Assembly: GCF_900292015.1 (NCBI RefSeq)
Contig: NZ_LR130759.1
Coordinates: forward strand, 806,001-870,000
From: Mycobacterium basiliense
Lineage (GTDB): Bacteria; Actinomycetota; Actinomycetes; Mycobacteriales; Mycobacteriaceae
Length of the DNA stretch: 64,000 nt
Direction of reading: 5' to 3'
Made by a program: the position numbers and the translations under genes. Numbering within the stretch: position 1 is the stretch's first letter; every line of letters begins with the position of its first letter. Of this stretch, positions 1 through 9,872 are shown one piece after another. Below the pieces are notes generated by a model, which saw only the letters and a program-made list of their open reading frames with translations, was not told where the DNA came from and ran no database searches.

Positions 1-325
1 TCCCAAACTCGCGCGCAGTCAGGCGATCGGCGGCATGGTCGGAGGGATTGGGATGGCGTTGTTGGAAGCGGGCGAAATGGATCACCGACAAGGCCGAGTA
101 ATCAACGCGACGATGTCGGATTACCTGGTTCCGGTCAACGGCGATGTGCCCGCGCTGGAGGCAACCTTCTTGCCTGCCGAAGACAAGATTGCCAATCCGA
201 TCGGTGTCAAGGGCCTGGGTGAGCTGGTGATCGTCGGGGTTCCCGCCGCGATCGCCAACGCGGTGTTCAACGCCACCGGCAGACGAGTCACCGAGTTGCC
301 GATCACGGTAGAGAAGCTGCTCTAA
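1..325 (+). CDS. Xanthine dehydrogenase-family molybdopterin-binding subunit, C-terminal end (partial)
   Basis: The reading frame is open from the window edge (frame starting at base 2) to a TAA at 323-325. The visible 107 residues contain the glycine-rich QAIGGMVGGIGMAL stretch, the DYLVP motif and the end GVKGLGELVIVGVPAAIANAVFNATG..LPITVEKLL. This is the characteristic C-terminus of large molybdenum-cofactor subunits of the xanthine dehydrogenase/aldehyde oxidase/CoxL family. The substrate cannot be told from this end. Partner FeS and FAD subunits would lie upstream, outside the window. In M. tuberculosis the gene beside mmpS2 is, from memory, serB1, so this neighbour differs. Confidence 0.85.
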   Translation, partial: PKLARSQAIGGMVGGIGMALLEAGEMDHRQGRVINATMSDYLVPVNGDVPALEATFLPAEDKIANPIGVKGLGELVIVGVPAAIANAVFNATGRRVTELPITVEKLL

Positions 326-726
326 GCGATCACCGCGACCGAACCGCCTTGTTTGGCGGCTGAGCCCGATCGACGTCAGGTTACGCGAGGTTTGCGGATT
401 GATGATGTGCTGCTGCTCTGCGGAAATCCTCCCGCAAATCCTCCCGCAGCAGCTGCGGTGAGTACTACGTTTACCCGATGGGCCGGCGAGTGGGACGTGG
501 CCACGTAACAAGGTTTAGGCGAAAACCGAAATGCTTTTTGCAGGCCAGCGGTAGCGTCTACGCTGCTAGCACAACTAACCATCAGATTCGCGATGAGCGT
601 GGGGATTTTCAGGAGGTACGAGTTCGCGCGACGGGTCCCCGGCCAGCTCCTACCCAGGAGCCGCGGAGGGCGCGTTCGCTTGAACCAAGCAATGTTGTGG
701 CCCGGTGACCGAGCACGAGGGTGAGG
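326..726. promoter_or_regulatory. Intergenic region upstream of mmpS-mmpL
   Basis: About 400 bases without a convincing gene. A 12-bp direct repeat (AAATCCTCCCGC) occurs twice head to tail at 424-447. An imperfect inverted repeat AGCGT-CT-ACGCT lies at 553-564; its TACGCT could be a -10 element (TANNNT), but no good -35 is at the right distance. The promoter and operator of the mmpS-mmpL pair are expected here. A GAGG at 717-720 is the ribosome binding site for the ATG at 727. Confidence 0.4.
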
Positions 727-1164
727 ATGAATCCGGTTGCGAACTGGATGAAACGAGTATGGCTGTTGCTTGCTGTCGTCGCCGTGGCCGTTGTTGCGGG
801 GCTTGGCATCTACCGGCTTCATCGCGTCTTCGGCTCTCACGAGCAACCAGTCGTCCAGGAAGAGGCTGATACCGATATCCCGCAGTTCGACCCGAAGCGC
901 GTGACCTACGAAGTCTTTGGCCCCGCCAGCACGGCACGGATTGCCTACCTGGACCCTGATGCCCACGTGCGGCAACTGTCAAACATTCCGTTGCCGTGGT
1001 CGCAAACCGTGACGACCACGCTGCCCGCGGTGACGGTGAACCTGCTGGCACAAAGTGATGGGAACGAGCTCAGCTGTCGAATCCTGGTCAACGGCGACGT
1101 CAAGGACGAGAGGTCGGTGTCCAGACCGAAAGCCTTGACGTTCTGCGAGGTGACCTCCGCATGA
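727..1164 (+). CDS. mmpS: MmpS family membrane protein (MmpS2-like)
   Basis: A 145-residue protein with an N-terminal membrane anchor (about residues 8-28, [17 protein letters not shown]) followed by an extracytoplasmic domain with the MmpS signature [21 protein letters not shown]. MmpS proteins are periplasmic-side partners of MmpL lipid/siderophore transporters. The start at 727 is preferred because GAGG lies 6-9 bases upstream; a GTG at 721 is also in frame. The gene overlaps the next one by 4 bases (ATGA), so the two are translationally coupled. Sequence and context match Rv0506 mmpS2. Confidence 0.9.
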   Translation: MNPVANWMKRVWLLLAVVAVAVVAGLGIYRLHRVFGSHEQPVVQEEADTDIPQFDPKRVTYEVFGPASTARIAYLDPDAHVRQLSNIPLPWSQTVTTTLPAVTVNLLAQSDGNELSCRILVNGDVKDERSVSRPKALTFCEVTSA

Positions 1165-4124
1165 CCGAAGGCCAGCCCACCGCGCCCGCAAAGCGTCCTT
1201 TCCTGCCCCGAATGATCCGTCGGTTCGCGGTGCTGATCTTGCTGCTGTGGCTAGGGTTCACCGCGTTCGTCAACCTCGCCGTTCCGCAATTGGAAGTGGT
1301 GGGGAAGGCGCATTCGGTCTCGATGAGTCCCAGCGACGCCGAGTCGATTCAGGCGATCAAACATGTGGGCCAGGTTTTCCATGAGTTTGATTCCGATAAT
1401 GCGGTCACGATCGTGCTGGAGAGCACCACGCCATTAGGTGACGAGGCCCACCAGTTCTATAACCGGCTGATAAAAAGACTCTCGGCCGATACCAAGCATG
1501 TCGCACACGTCCAGGACTTCTGGGGTGATCCGTTGACGGCGCTGGGGTCGCAAAGCGCGGACGATAAAGCCGCGTACGTTGTGATCTACCTCGTCGGCAA
1601 CAACGAAACGGAGGCTTATAAATCGGTCCACGCCGTGCGGGATATCGTGGATACCACACCGCCGCCCCACGGAGTGAAGGCTTACGTCACCGGGCCTTCG
1701 GCCCTCAACGCCGATCAGGCCGAGGCCGGCGACAAGAGTATTGCCAAGGTCACCGCTATCACCAGTCTGGTTATCGCGGTTATGCTGCTTTTCATTTATC
1801 GCTCTGTGGTCACCGCGCTTCTGGTTCTAGTGATGGTGGGAATAGACTTGGGCGCGATCCGCGGTACTGTCGCCTTGCTTGCCAACTATGATGTCTTTAG
1901 CCTTTCCACCTTTTCGACCAACCTGCTCGTTCTTCTGGCTATCGCGGCCACCACCGACTACGCGATATTCATGCTCGGGCGTTATCACGAGGCGCGCAAC
2001 AGCGGCGAGGACCGAGAAAGCGCGTTCTACACCATGTTTCACGGGACGGCCCATGTGATCCTGGGTTCCGGTTTAACCATCGCCGGTGCCATGTTCTGCT
2101 TGATCTTTGCCCGACTTCCGTATTTCCAGACGCTCGCCGCGCCATGCGCGATAGCGATGCTTGTTGCGGTCTTCGCGGCGCTCACGCTCGGGCCCGCCGT
2201 GCTGGCCGTCGGCAGCTTTTTCAAGCTCTTTGATCCGAAACGACGGATCAACACCCGGCGATGGCGCCGAGTCGGTACCGCGATTGTTCGTTGGCCCGGA
2301 CCGGTGCTCGCGGCGACTTGTCTTGTCGCCTCCGTCGGCCTGCTCGCCTTGCCCAGCTACAAGACTACGTACGATCTGCGCAAATTCATGCCGGCCAGCA
2401 TGCCGTCCAACGTCGGGGACGCCGCCGCGGGTCGGCACTTTTCGCGGGCTCGGCTCAACCCCGAGGTGTTGTTGATCGAGACCAACCACGATATGCGCAA
2501 TCCGGTGGACATGCTGGTGCTAGACAAAGTGGCCAAGAATATCTATCACAGTCGCGGTATCGAACAGGTGAAATCAATTACTCGGCCGTTGGGAACGACC
2601 ATCAAGCATACTTCGATACCGTTCATCATCAGCATGCAGGGCGTGTCCAGCACCGAAAATATGCAATTCATGAAAGCGCGGTTGGACGACATGCTGCTTC
2701 AGGTGCAGGCGATGAATGTAACCATCGACACGATGCACCATATGTATGACTTAATGGGTGAGGTCATTGACAATACTCTCGACATGGATCACCTAACGCA
2801 TGATATGGCGGATATCACGGATGGATTGCGGGATCGCCTGGCGGATTTCGAGGATTTCTTGCGGCCGATTCGCAGCTATTTTTACTGGGAAAAGCATTGC
2901 TACGATGTCCCGGTTTGCTGGGCGATAAGACAAATATTCGATATGTTTGACAGCGTGGACCAGCTGAGCGAAAAGCTCGAATATTTGGTCAAAGACTTGG
3001 ATGTGTTGGTCACGCTATTGCCGAAAATGCAAGCCCAGATGCTACCGATGATCGACACGATGACTCTCATGCGAGACATGCTGATCGTCTGGCACGGCAC
3101 ACTGCAGTCTTTCTATGAACAGCAGGATGCGGGTAGCAAAGATCCCGGTGCGATGGGCCGGGTTTTTGACGCCGCCCAGATCGATGATTCGTTTTACCTG
3201 CCGCAGTCGGCTTTCAAGAATCCCGATTTCCAACGCGGTCTGAAGATGTTCTTGTCCGCGGACGGCAAGGCGGCTCGCTTCATCATCGCCCTAGAAGGGG
3301 ATCCCGCAACGTCCGCGGGCATCTCTCGTGTCGAGCCGATCAAGCAAGAGGCGCGAGAGGCGATCAAGGGAACTCCGCTGCAGGGTGCCGCGATCTATAT
3401 GGGTGGCACCGCCGCGACGTTCAAAGATATTCGTGAGGGCGCCGCCTACGACCTCCTGATTGCAGGAGTGGCCGCGATCAGTCTGATCGTGATCATCATG
3501 ATGCTCATCACTCGAAGTGTGGTTGCCGCCGCGGTCATCGTCGGAACCGTGCTGCTGTCGATGGGCTCGTCTTTCGGCCTGTCCGTGCTGGTCTGGGAGG
3601 ACATTCTCGGCATCGAGCTGTACTGGATGGTGTTGGCGATGTCGGTGATCCTGCTCCTGGCCGTGGGATCGGACTACAACCTGTTGCTGATCTCGCGGCT
3701 CAAGGAGGAAATCGGCGCCGGTTTGAATACCGGCATTATCCGTGCGATGGCCGGGACAGGTGGGGTGGTGACGGCCGCCGGCATGGTGTTCGCCGTGACG
3801 ATGTCCCTTTTTGTGTTCAGCGATTTGCGAATCATCGGCCAGATCGGCACCACGATCGGCCTGGGCTTGTTGTTCGACACGCTCATCGTGCGCTCGTTCA
3901 TGACGCCGTCCATTGCCGCGCTGCTCGGGCGCTGGTTCTGGTGGCCGCAACGGGTGCGCCCGCGCCCCGCGAGTCAGATGCTGCGGCCATCGGGACCGCG
4001 CGGCTTGGTTCGTGCTCTGTTGCTGCCGCCCGACAAGAAGCCGACGGCCGGTGATGACCTCCCCGACTCTCGTCCTGCCCCCGGGTTGAACAGCAGCGAT
4101 GCCCGCGCCAACCTCTGGCGCTAA
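1161..4124 (+). CDS. mmpL: MmpL family RND transporter (MmpL2-like)
   Basis: A 987-residue RND-superfamily transporter of the mycobacterial MmpL type. One membrane helix near residues 19-41 precedes a large extracytoplasmic loop. A first helix cluster (about 195-365) contains the proton-relay Asp-Tyr pair in [18 protein letters not shown] second loop follows, with a long helical segment rich in Met and Asp (about 490-680). A second helix cluster (about 765-935) carries the matching Asp-Tyr in [15 protein letters not shown]. Length agrees with M. tuberculosis MmpL2 (about 968). The exported substrate is unknown. It is coupled to mmpS by a 4-base overlap. Confidence 0.93.
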   Translation: MTEGQPTAPAKRPFLPRMIRRFAVLILLLWLGFTAFVNLAVPQLEVVGKAHSVSMSPSDAESIQAIKHVGQVFHEFDSDNAVTIVLESTTPLGDEAHQFYNRLIKRLSADTKHVAHVQDFWGDPLTALGSQSADDKAAYVVIYLVGNNETEAYKSVHAVRDIVDTTPPPHGVKAYVTGPSALNADQAEAGDKSIAKVTAITSLVIAVMLLFIYRSVVTALLVLVMVGIDLGAIRGTVALLANYDVFSLSTFSTNLLVLLAIAATTDYAIFMLGRYHEARNSGEDRESAFYTMFHGTAHVILGSGLTIAGAMFCLIFARLPYFQTLAAPCAIAMLVAVFAALTLGPAVLAVGSFFKLFDPKRRINTRRWRRVGTAIVRWPGPVLAATCLVASVGLLALPSYKTTYDLRKFMPASMPSNVGDAAAGRHFSRARLNPEVLLIETNHDMRNPVDMLVLDKVAKNIYHSRGIEQVKSITRPLGTTIKHTSIPFIISMQGVSSTENMQFMKARLDDMLLQVQAMNVTIDTMHHMYDLMGEVIDNTLDMDHLTHDMADITDGLRDRLADFEDFLRPIRSYFYWEKHCYDVPVCWAIRQIFDMFDSVDQLSEKLEYLVKDLDVLVTLLPKMQAQMLPMIDTMTLMRDMLIVWHGTLQSFYEQQDAGSKDPGAMGRVFDAAQIDDSFYLPQSAFKNPDFQRGLKMFLSADGKAARFIIALEGDPATSAGISRVEPIKQEAREAIKGTPLQGAAIYMGGTAATFKDIREGAAYDLLIAGVAAISLIVIIMMLITRSVVAAAVIVGTVLLSMGSSFGLSVLVWEDILGIELYWMVLAMSVILLLAVGSDYNLLLISRLKEEIGAGLNTGIIRAMAGTGGVVTAAGMVFAVTMSLFVFSDLRIIGQIGTTIGLGLLFDTLIVRSFMTPSIAALLGRWFWWPQRVRPRPASQMLRPSGPRGLVRALLLPPDKKPTAGDDLPDSRPAPGLNSSDARANLWR

Positions 4125-4180
4125 CCGCTCGGCATCGGACCGGCATCAGGACCGGCAGAGCAGGTGCCACACTGGTGCCC

Positions 4181-4459
4181 ATGCCGCAGTCACCAACTGG
4201 ATCTAGGGCCAGACGGGTGCAATTGCTGACACGCGACGGCTGCACCATTTGCCTGCGGGTGCACGCGCAATTGGCCGAGCTGGCCGGCGAGCTGAACTTC
4301 GAGCTGGTCAGCACGGATGTGGACGCCGAAGCCGGCGCGGGCAACCCCGCACTGCGTGCCGAGTTTGGCGACCGGCTGCCGGTGATCCTGCTCGACGGCC
4401 GCGAACACAGCTACTGGGAAGTGGACGAACCCCGACTGCGGGCCGATCTGGCCCACTAG
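4181..4459 (+). CDS. Glutaredoxin/thioredoxin-like protein (Rv0508-like)
   Basis: A 92-residue thioredoxin-fold protein of the glutaredoxin-like DUF836 type. It has a redox-type CTIC motif near the N-terminus (LLTRDGCTICLRVHAQL), a cis-proline region (DRLPVILLDGREHSYWEVDEPRL) and a short C-terminal helix. No signal peptide is visible, so it should act in the cytoplasm. A GTG at 4175 is a possible alternative start. It lies directly upstream of hemA, as Rv0508 does. A role linked to haem synthesis is suggested only by position. Confidence 0.8.
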   Translation: MPQSPTGSRARRVQLLTRDGCTICLRVHAQLAELAGELNFELVSTDVDAEAGAGNPALRAEFGDRLPVILLDGREHSYWEVDEPRLRADLAH

Positions 4460-4496
4460 TGGGGCCCAGCGCGGGCCGCAGCGGTCGAGCAATTAT

Positions 4497-4530
4497 TTGG
4501 AAGCCCACCTGGTGAGCGTCTACCGTAGAC
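4497..4530 (+). promoter_or_regulatory. Candidate hemA promoter with palindromic -10 region
   Basis: TTGGAA (4497-4502) and TACCGT (4521-4526) are separated by 18 bp, matching mycobacterial housekeeping promoter geometry (-10 TANNNT). The -10 lies inside a perfect 13-bp palindrome GTCTAC-C-GTAGAC (4518-4530), which could be an operator. Transcription from here would leave an untranslated leader of roughly 45-50 bases before hemA. No protein can be assigned to the palindrome. Confidence 0.45.
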
Positions 4531-4579
4531 AGCAGTTCACTTTCTAAAGACGCAAGGGAGCGGGCCAGGTGGTGCTGCC

Positions 4580-5986
4580 GTGAGCATCCTGCTCTTCGGG
4601 GTTTCGCACCGCAGCGCGCCGGTCTCCGTCCTGGAACAACTCAGCATCGACGAGTCCGATCAAATCAAGATCGTCGACCGGGTGCTGCAGTCGCCCCTGG
4701 TCACCGAGGCCATGGTGCTGTCGACGTGCAACCGGGTTGAGATATATGCGGTGGTGGAGGCGTTCCACGGCGGCCTATCGGTGATCGGGCAGGTACTTTC
4801 CGAACACTCCGGCATGTCGATGAGCGACCTGACCAAACACGCCTACGTGCGCTACAGCGAGGCCGCCGTCGAGCACCTGTTCGCGGTGGCCAGCGGCCTG
4901 GATTCGGCCGTCATCGGTGAGCAGCAGGTGCTTGGTCAGGTCCGCCGCTCGTATGCCGCCGCCGAGGCCAACCGCACCGTCGGCCGGATTTTGCACGAGC
5001 TGGCCCAGCGGGCACTGTCGGTGGGCAAACGAGTTCACTCCGAAACCGCGATAGATGCGGCCGGTGCCTCGGTGGTCTCGGTCGCCGTGGGCATCGCCGA
5101 ACGCACTCTAGGCGGGTTGGCGGGCAAGACAGCCGCCGTGGTCGGGGCCGGGGCGATGGGTGCCTTGTCGTCGGCGCACCTGTCCCGAGCCGGCATCGGC
5201 CGGATCCACGTGCTCAATCGGTCGTTGGCCCGGGCGCGGCGGCTGACCGCAAAGATCCGCGAATCGGGTGTGCAGGCCGAGGCGTTGGCCCTGGGCAGCC
5301 TGGCCGATGCGTTGGCCGATGCCGACGTGGTGGTCAGCTGCACCGGGGCGTTGACTCCGGTGGTCTCGCTGGCCGACGTGCACCATGCGCTGGCCGGAGC
5401 CCGCCGGGACGAAGCGGCGAAGCCGCTGGTCATATGCGACCTGGGGATGCCGCGCGACGTCGATCCGGCGGTGGCCGGACTGCCAGGTGTGTGGGTCATC
5501 GATGTGGACCGGGTACAGCGCGAACCGTCGGCGCATGCCGCGGCCGCCGATGTCGATGCCGCCCGCCATATCGTTGCCGCAGAAGTTGCCGCCTACTTGG
5601 TGGGTCAGCGGATGGCCGAAGTCACTCCCACGGTCACCGCGCTGCGCCAACGTGCCGCCGAGGTGGTTGAGGCGGAGCTACTGCGGCTGGACAACCGGCT
5701 GCCCGGTCTGGATACGGCGCACCGTGAAGAGGTGGCCCGCACGGTGCGACGGGTGGTGGACAAGCTACTGCATGCCCCCACGGTGCGCATCAAACAACTC
5801 GCCGGCGCCCCCGGCGGAGATAGCTACGCCGAGGCGTTGCGCGAACTCTTCGAACTGGACCAGACCGCCATTGACTCGGTAGCCGCCGTTGCTACCACAG
5901 GTGAATTACCTATGTTCTCAAGCGAATTCGACCCCAGCGCGCGAGCACGCGGTGGGTCCCGCAGCCCAGAGTCCGCCGCCGAGTAG
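4580..5986 (+). CDS. hemA: Glutamyl-tRNA reductase
   Basis: A 468-residue enzyme, the same length as M. tuberculosis HemA. It reduces glutamyl-tRNA(Glu) to glutamate-1-semialdehyde with NADPH, the first committed step of C5-pathway haem synthesis; HemL, also in this window, performs the next step. It shows the N-terminal VSHRSAP motif and the catalytic cysteine at position 50 in [22 protein letters not shown] follows, then a Rossmann NADPH domain ([15 protein letters not shown], about 190) and a C-terminal dimerisation helix region. The GTG start gives the canonical [14 protein letters not shown]. It leads the hemACDB operon. Confidence 0.97.
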   Translation: MSILLFGVSHRSAPVSVLEQLSIDESDQIKIVDRVLQSPLVTEAMVLSTCNRVEIYAVVEAFHGGLSVIGQVLSEHSGMSMSDLTKHAYVRYSEAAVEHLFAVASGLDSAVIGEQQVLGQVRRSYAAAEANRTVGRILHELAQRALSVGKRVHSETAIDAAGASVVSVAVGIAERTLGGLAGKTAAVVGAGAMGALSSAHLSRAGIGRIHVLNRSLARARRLTAKIRESGVQAEALALGSLADALADADVVVSCTGALTPVVSLADVHHALAGARRDEAAKPLVICDLGMPRDVDPAVAGLPGVWVIDVDRVQREPSAHAAAADVDAARHIVAAEVAAYLVGQRMAEVTPTVTALRQRAAEVVEAELLRLDNRLPGLDTAHREEVARTVRRVVDKLLHAPTVRIKQLAGAPGGDSYAEALRELFELDQTAIDSVAAVATTGELPMFSSEFDPSARARGGSRSPESAAE

Positions 5987-5999
5987 CTGATTGTCACAC

Positions 6000-6947
6000 G
6001 TGATCCGGATAGGCACCCGGGGCAGCCTGCTGGCCACCACCCAGGCCGCAACCGTCAGAGACGCGCTTATCGCCGGCGGCTACCCGGCCGAGTTGGTGAC
6101 CATCAGCACGGTGGGCGACCGGTCCTCCGCGCCCATCGAGAGTCTCGGTGTGGGAGTTTTCACCACCGCCTTGCGCGAGGCGATCGCAGACGGTCGCGTC
6201 GACGCTGCTGTGCACTCGCACAAAGATTTGCCAACTGTGCACGATCCCCGGTTCACGGTGGCGGCCATTCCGCCTCGGCAAGACCCGCGCGACGCAGTTG
6301 TCGCCCGCGGCGGCCTGGTGCTCGGGGAATTGCCGGTGGGTTCGCTGGTGGGCACATCATCCCCGCGACGGGCCGCACAGCTTAGGGCATTGGGTCTCGG
6401 TTTGGAAATCCGCCCCCTACGAGGCAACCTAGATACCAGGTTGAACAGGGTAAGTAGTGGTGATCTTGACGCCATCGTGGTGGCTCGGGCCGGGTTGGCC
6501 CGGCTGGGCCGTCTCGACGACGTCACCGAGACGCTGGAGCCAGTGCAGATGTTGCCAGCGCCAGCTCAGGGCGCACTCGCGGTCGAATGTCGTGCTGACG
6601 ACAGTCGGTTGGCGAGGGTGCTCGCGGAGTTGGACGATGCCGACACGAGAGCGGCGGTCACAGCCGAACGAGCCCTGCTCGCTGAACTGGAGGCCGGTTG
6701 CTCCGCGCCGGTGGGCGCGATCGCTGAGGTGGTCGAGTCCATCGACGAGGAGGGGCGGGTCTTCGAAGAGCTGTCGTTACGTGGCTGCGTGGCGGCACTG
6801 GACGGATCCGATGTGATCCGTGCGTCCGGAATCGGCAGTTCCGGCCGGGCACGGGAGCTGGGGCTCTCCGTTGCCGCGGAGCTGTTCGAGCTGGGCGCTC
6901 GAGAGCTGATTTGGGGAGCGCGACATGACTCCGCGCAAGGAAGTTGA
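6000..6947 (+). CDS. hemC: Porphobilinogen deaminase (hydroxymethylbilane synthase)
   Basis: A 315-residue enzyme that polymerises four porphobilinogens into hydroxymethylbilane. The GTG at 6000 gives the conserved start [16 protein letters not shown]; a TTG at 5991 would add three residues. Visible motifs include [41 protein letters not shown], and the dipyrromethane-cofactor cysteine at about residue 234 in [10 protein letters not shown]. It begins 13 bases after the hemA stop, and its TGA abuts the hemD GTG, so it is part of a tight haem operon. Confidence 0.96.
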   Translation: MIRIGTRGSLLATTQAATVRDALIAGGYPAELVTISTVGDRSSAPIESLGVGVFTTALREAIADGRVDAAVHSHKDLPTVHDPRFTVAAIPPRQDPRDAVVARGGLVLGELPVGSLVGTSSPRRAAQLRALGLGLEIRPLRGNLDTRLNRVSSGDLDAIVVARAGLARLGRLDDVTETLEPVQMLPAPAQGALAVECRADDSRLARVLAELDDADTRAAVTAERALLAELEAGCSAPVGAIAEVVESIDEEGRVFEELSLRGCVAALDGSDVIRASGIGSSGRARELGLSVAAELFELGARELIWGARHDSAQGS

Positions 6948-8645
6948 GTGACTGACGTGGGAGCGACAATGACGACGCGAGGGCGTAAGCCAAGGCCGGG
7001 CCGCATCACCTATGTGGGTGCTGGTCCTGGCGACCCCGGTCTGTTGACCGCACGAGCGGCCGCGGTGCTGGCGAACGCCGCCCTGGTGTTCACCGACCCC
7101 GACGTGCCAGAACCGGTGTTGGCGCTGATCGGCAAGGATCTGCCGCCCGTTTCCGGCCCGGCGCCGGCTGGCCCGGTGGGGGACAACGCCGAGCCCGCGG
7201 TGGCCGGGTCGGCCGAAGGAGGATCCTCGCAGACCCAGCCGGCGGTGGTGTCCAGTGGCCCAGACATCCGGCCGGCGCTGGGTGATCCCGCGGAGGTCGC
7301 CAAGACGTTGACCGCTGAGGCCCGCTCGGGCTCCGACGTGGTGCGGCTGGTAGCCGGTGATCCGCTGTCGGTGGACGCGGTCATTGCCGAAGTCAATGCC
7401 GTTGCACGTACCCATCTGACTGTCGAGATGGTGCCCGGTCTGGCGGCAACCAGCGCTGTCCCGACCTACGCGGGGCTGCCCCTAGGTTCCGCGCACACCG
7501 TTGCCGACGTGCGCGGCGATGTCGATTGGGAGGCGCTGGCAGCGGCCCCCGGGCCGCTGATCTTGCAGGCCACCGCGTCCCACCTGGCCGATGCCGCGCG
7601 CGCGCTCGTCGAACACGAGCTGGCCGAGACCACACCGTGCGTGGTGACCGCGCACGGCAGCACCTGCCAGCAGCGGTCGGTGGAAACCACACTGCAGGGT
7701 CTTACCGATCCGGCCATCCTGGGTGGCGGCGACCCGACCGGAGCGCTCACTGGTCCGCTAGTGGTGACCATCGGCAAGACCGTCGGCAACCGGGGCAAGC
7801 TGAACTGGTGGGAGAGCCGGGCGCTCTATGGTTGGACCGTGTTGGTGCCGCGCACCAAGGACCAGGCCGGCGAGATGAGCGAGCGGCTGACGTCCTATGG
7901 CGCGCTGCCGGTTGAGGTGCCCACCATCGCCGTCGAGCCGCCGCGCAGCCCCGCGCAGATGGAACGCGCCGTCAAGGGTTTGGTCGACGGTCGTTTCCAG
8001 TGGGTGGTGTTCACCTCCACCAACGCGGTGCGTGCCGTGTGGGAGAAGTTCGGTGAATTTGGTCTGGATGCGCGGGCATTCTCCGGGGTCAAGATCGCCT
8101 GCGTGGGCGAATCTACTGCCGACCGGGTCCGGGCGTTCGGAATCAGCCCCGAGCTGGTGCCGGCCGGGGAGCAGTCCTCGCTCGGTCTGCTGGATGACTT
8201 TCCGCCCTATGACAGCGTTTTCGACCCGGTGAACCGGGTGCTGTTGCCCCGTGCCGACATCGCCACCGAAACTCTGGCCGAGGGTCTGCGCGAGCGTGGC
8301 TGGGAGATCGAGGATGTCACCGCCTACCGGACGGTGCGGGCGGCTCCGCCACCGGCGGCCACCCGAGAGATGATCAAGACGGGCGGTTTCGACGCGGTCT
8401 GTTTCACCTCCAGCTCGACGGTGCGCAACCTGGTCGGCATTGCCGGCAAACCACACGCGCGGACCATCATCGCCTGCATAGGCCCCAAGACCGCCGAGAC
8501 CGCCGCCGAATTCGGGCTTCGAGTGGATGTCCAGCCGGAGACCGCTGCGGTGGGCCCGCTGGTCGACGCGCTGGCTGAGCATGCTGCCCGGCTGCGGGCC
8601 GAAGGTGCACTGCCCCCGCCGCGCAAAAAGAGCCGCAGGCGCTAG
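6948..8645 (+). CDS. hemD: Fused uroporphyrinogen methyltransferase-like / uroporphyrinogen-III synthase
   Basis: A 565-residue two-domain protein matching Rv0511 (named hemD or cysG). Residues 20-270 resemble SAM-dependent uroporphyrinogen-III C-methyltransferase (YVGAGPGDPGLLTARAAAVL; GLAATSAVPTYAGLPLG). A Pro/Ala/Gly-rich insert lies near 65-105, and the N-terminal domain looks divergent. Residues 290-550 are the HemD domain (VLVPRTKDQAGEMSERL; FTSTNAVRAVWEKF; FTSSSTVRNL), which cyclises hydroxymethylbilane. The GTG at 6948 directly follows the hemC stop; an ATG at 6969 is an equally plausible start. It ends in a basic tail (PRKKSRRR). Confidence 0.93.
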   Translation: MTDVGATMTTRGRKPRPGRITYVGAGPGDPGLLTARAAAVLANAALVFTDPDVPEPVLALIGKDLPPVSGPAPAGPVGDNAEPAVAGSAEGGSSQTQPAVVSSGPDIRPALGDPAEVAKTLTAEARSGSDVVRLVAGDPLSVDAVIAEVNAVARTHLTVEMVPGLAATSAVPTYAGLPLGSAHTVADVRGDVDWEALAAAPGPLILQATASHLADAARALVEHELAETTPCVVTAHGSTCQQRSVETTLQGLTDPAILGGGDPTGALTGPLVVTIGKTVGNRGKLNWWESRALYGWTVLVPRTKDQAGEMSERLTSYGALPVEVPTIAVEPPRSPAQMERAVKGLVDGRFQWVVFTSTNAVRAVWEKFGEFGLDARAFSGVKIACVGESTADRVRAFGISPELVPAGEQSSLGLLDDFPPYDSVFDPVNRVLLPRADIATETLAEGLRERGWEIEDVTAYRTVRAAPPPAATREMIKTGGFDAVCFTSSSTVRNLVGIAGKPHARTIIACIGPKTAETAAEFGLRVDVQPETAAVGPLVDALAEHAARLRAEGALPPPRKKSRRR

Positions 8646-8648
8646 CCC

Positions 8649-8866
8649 GTGGCGATCGCGAGCGCGGCGGAGCCGGGCGCGGCGGGTCGCCGCGAATCGG
8701 ACCCCGTGGCGATCGCGAGCGCGGCGGAGCCGGGCGCGGCGGGTCGCCGCGAATCGGACCCCGTGGCGATCGCGAGCGCGGCGGAGCCGGGCGCGGCGGG
8801 TCGCCGCGAATCGAACCCCGTGGCGATCGCGAGCGCGGCGGAGCCGGGCGCGGCGGGTCGCCGGGA
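8649..8866. repeat. 57-bp tandem repeat (VNTR-like), about 3.8 copies, between hemD and hemB
   Basis: Units start at 8649, 8706, 8763 and 8820, exactly 57 bp apart; the fourth is cut off near 8866. The first two copies are identical and the third differs by one base near its end. The unit is very GC-rich and starts GTGGCGATCGCGAGCGCGGC. Because 57 is a multiple of three, every frame without a stop stays open; one frame would encode a 19-residue repeat (AIASAAEPGAAGRRESDPV) in frame with hemB. It resembles mycobacterial minisatellite/MIRU-VNTR loci in length and composition. Copy number is likely variable between strains. Confidence 0.95.
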
Positions 8867-8879
8867 CACACCGAGCATC

Positions 8880-9860
8880 ATGGGCTACCCGCGGCAGCGG
8901 CCGCGTCGGCTGCGCTCCACTCCCGCGATGCGCCGCTTGGTGGCACAAACTGCCGTGGAGCCACGGCATTTGGTGTTGCCGATGTTCGTCGCCGACGGTA
9001 TCGACGAGCCGCGGCCGATCGCGTCGATGCCGGGCGTGATGCAGCACACCCGAGACTCGCTGCGTAGCGCCGCCGCGGACGCCGTGTCGGCCGGAGTGGG
9101 CGGTCTGATGCTATTTGGTGTGCCGCGGGATGAGGCCAAGGATGCTATCGGATCGGCCGGCACCGACTCCGAGGGCATCCTCAATGTTGCACTTCGTGAC
9201 CTTGCCAAGGACCTCGGTGATGAGACGGTGTTAATGGCCGACACCTGTCTGGACGAATTCACCGACCACGGGCACTGTGGCGTCCTCGATGGACGCGGGC
9301 GGGTCGACAACGATGCCACCGTGGCTCGTTACGTGGAACTGGCTGTGGCGCAAGCTCAATCCGGTGCGCACGTGGTCGGACCGAGCGGAATGATGGATGG
9401 CCAGGTGGGCGCGATCCGCGACGGCCTAGACGCCGCGGGGTATGCCGATGTGGTGATCCTGGCCTATGCGGCGAAATTTGCCTCGGCGTTTTACGGCCCG
9501 TTCCGTGAGGCCGTGAGCTGTAGCCTGTCCGGAGACCGGCGCACCTATCAGCAGGAGCCGGGCAACGTCCGCGAAGCGCTGCGTGAGGTCGAGTTGGATC
9601 TTGATGAGGGCGCCGACATTGTGATGGTCAAACCGGCGATGGGGTACCTGGACGTGGTGGCGGCGGCGGCGGAGGTCTCACCGGTGCCGGTGGCCGCCTA
9701 TCAGGTTTCGGGGGAGTACTCGATGATCTGCGCGGCGGCGGCCAACAATTGGATTGATGGGCGCGCCGCCGCGCTGGAGTCACTGACCAGCATTCGGCGT
9801 GCGGGGGCCGACATGGTGCTGACGTACTGGGCTGCCGATGCGGCGAGCTGGCTCAGGTGA
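8880..9860 (+). CDS. hemB: Delta-aminolevulinic acid dehydratase (porphobilinogen synthase)
   Basis: A 326-residue enzyme joining two 5-aminolevulinates into porphobilinogen. Starting at ATG 8880 gives MGYPRQRPRRLRSTPAMRRLV, matching the usual N-terminus (M. tuberculosis HemB has 329 residues). The metal-site segment reads DTCLDEFTDHGHCGVLD: only two of the three cysteines of fully zinc-type enzymes are present, the middle one being Asp. The Schiff-base lysines are in YAAKFASAFYGPFREA and MVKPAMGYLD. A GTG at 8649 would add 77 residues made of the tandem repeat; this is considered unlikely. Confidence 0.96.
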   Translation: MGYPRQRPRRLRSTPAMRRLVAQTAVEPRHLVLPMFVADGIDEPRPIASMPGVMQHTRDSLRSAAADAVSAGVGGLMLFGVPRDEAKDAIGSAGTDSEGILNVALRDLAKDLGDETVLMADTCLDEFTDHGHCGVLDGRGRVDNDATVARYVELAVAQAQSGAHVVGPSGMMDGQVGAIRDGLDAAGYADVVILAYAAKFASAFYGPFREAVSCSLSGDRRTYQQEPGNVREALREVELDLDEGADIVMVKPAMGYLDVVAAAAEVSPVPVAAYQVSGEYSMICAAAANNWIDGRAAALESLTSIRRAGADMVLTYWAADAASWLR

Positions 9861-9872
9861 GGAGGGGCTCAC

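Noticed and set aside
424..447. Two-copy 12-bp direct repeat upstream of mmpS as an operator pair
   Set aside because: Only two copies without dyad symmetry or a known matching regulator; noted in the intergenic entry only.
3291..3950. Minus-strand ORF of 219 codons inside mmpL
   Set aside because: His/Gln/Arg-rich antisense translation of a conserved transporter; no independent support.
8649..8879. HemB starting at GTG 8649 with a repeat extension
   Set aside because: The ATG at 8880 gives the conserved family N-terminus and length; the extension is only minisatellite sequence. Kept as a question in the findings.
7758..9047. Long minus-strand open frame opposite hemD, the tandem repeat and hemB
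   Set aside because: It is antisense to two clear haem genes, has repetitive Arg-rich sequence from the 57-bp repeat, and shows no domain. Its openness comes from high GC and the frame-preserving repeat.
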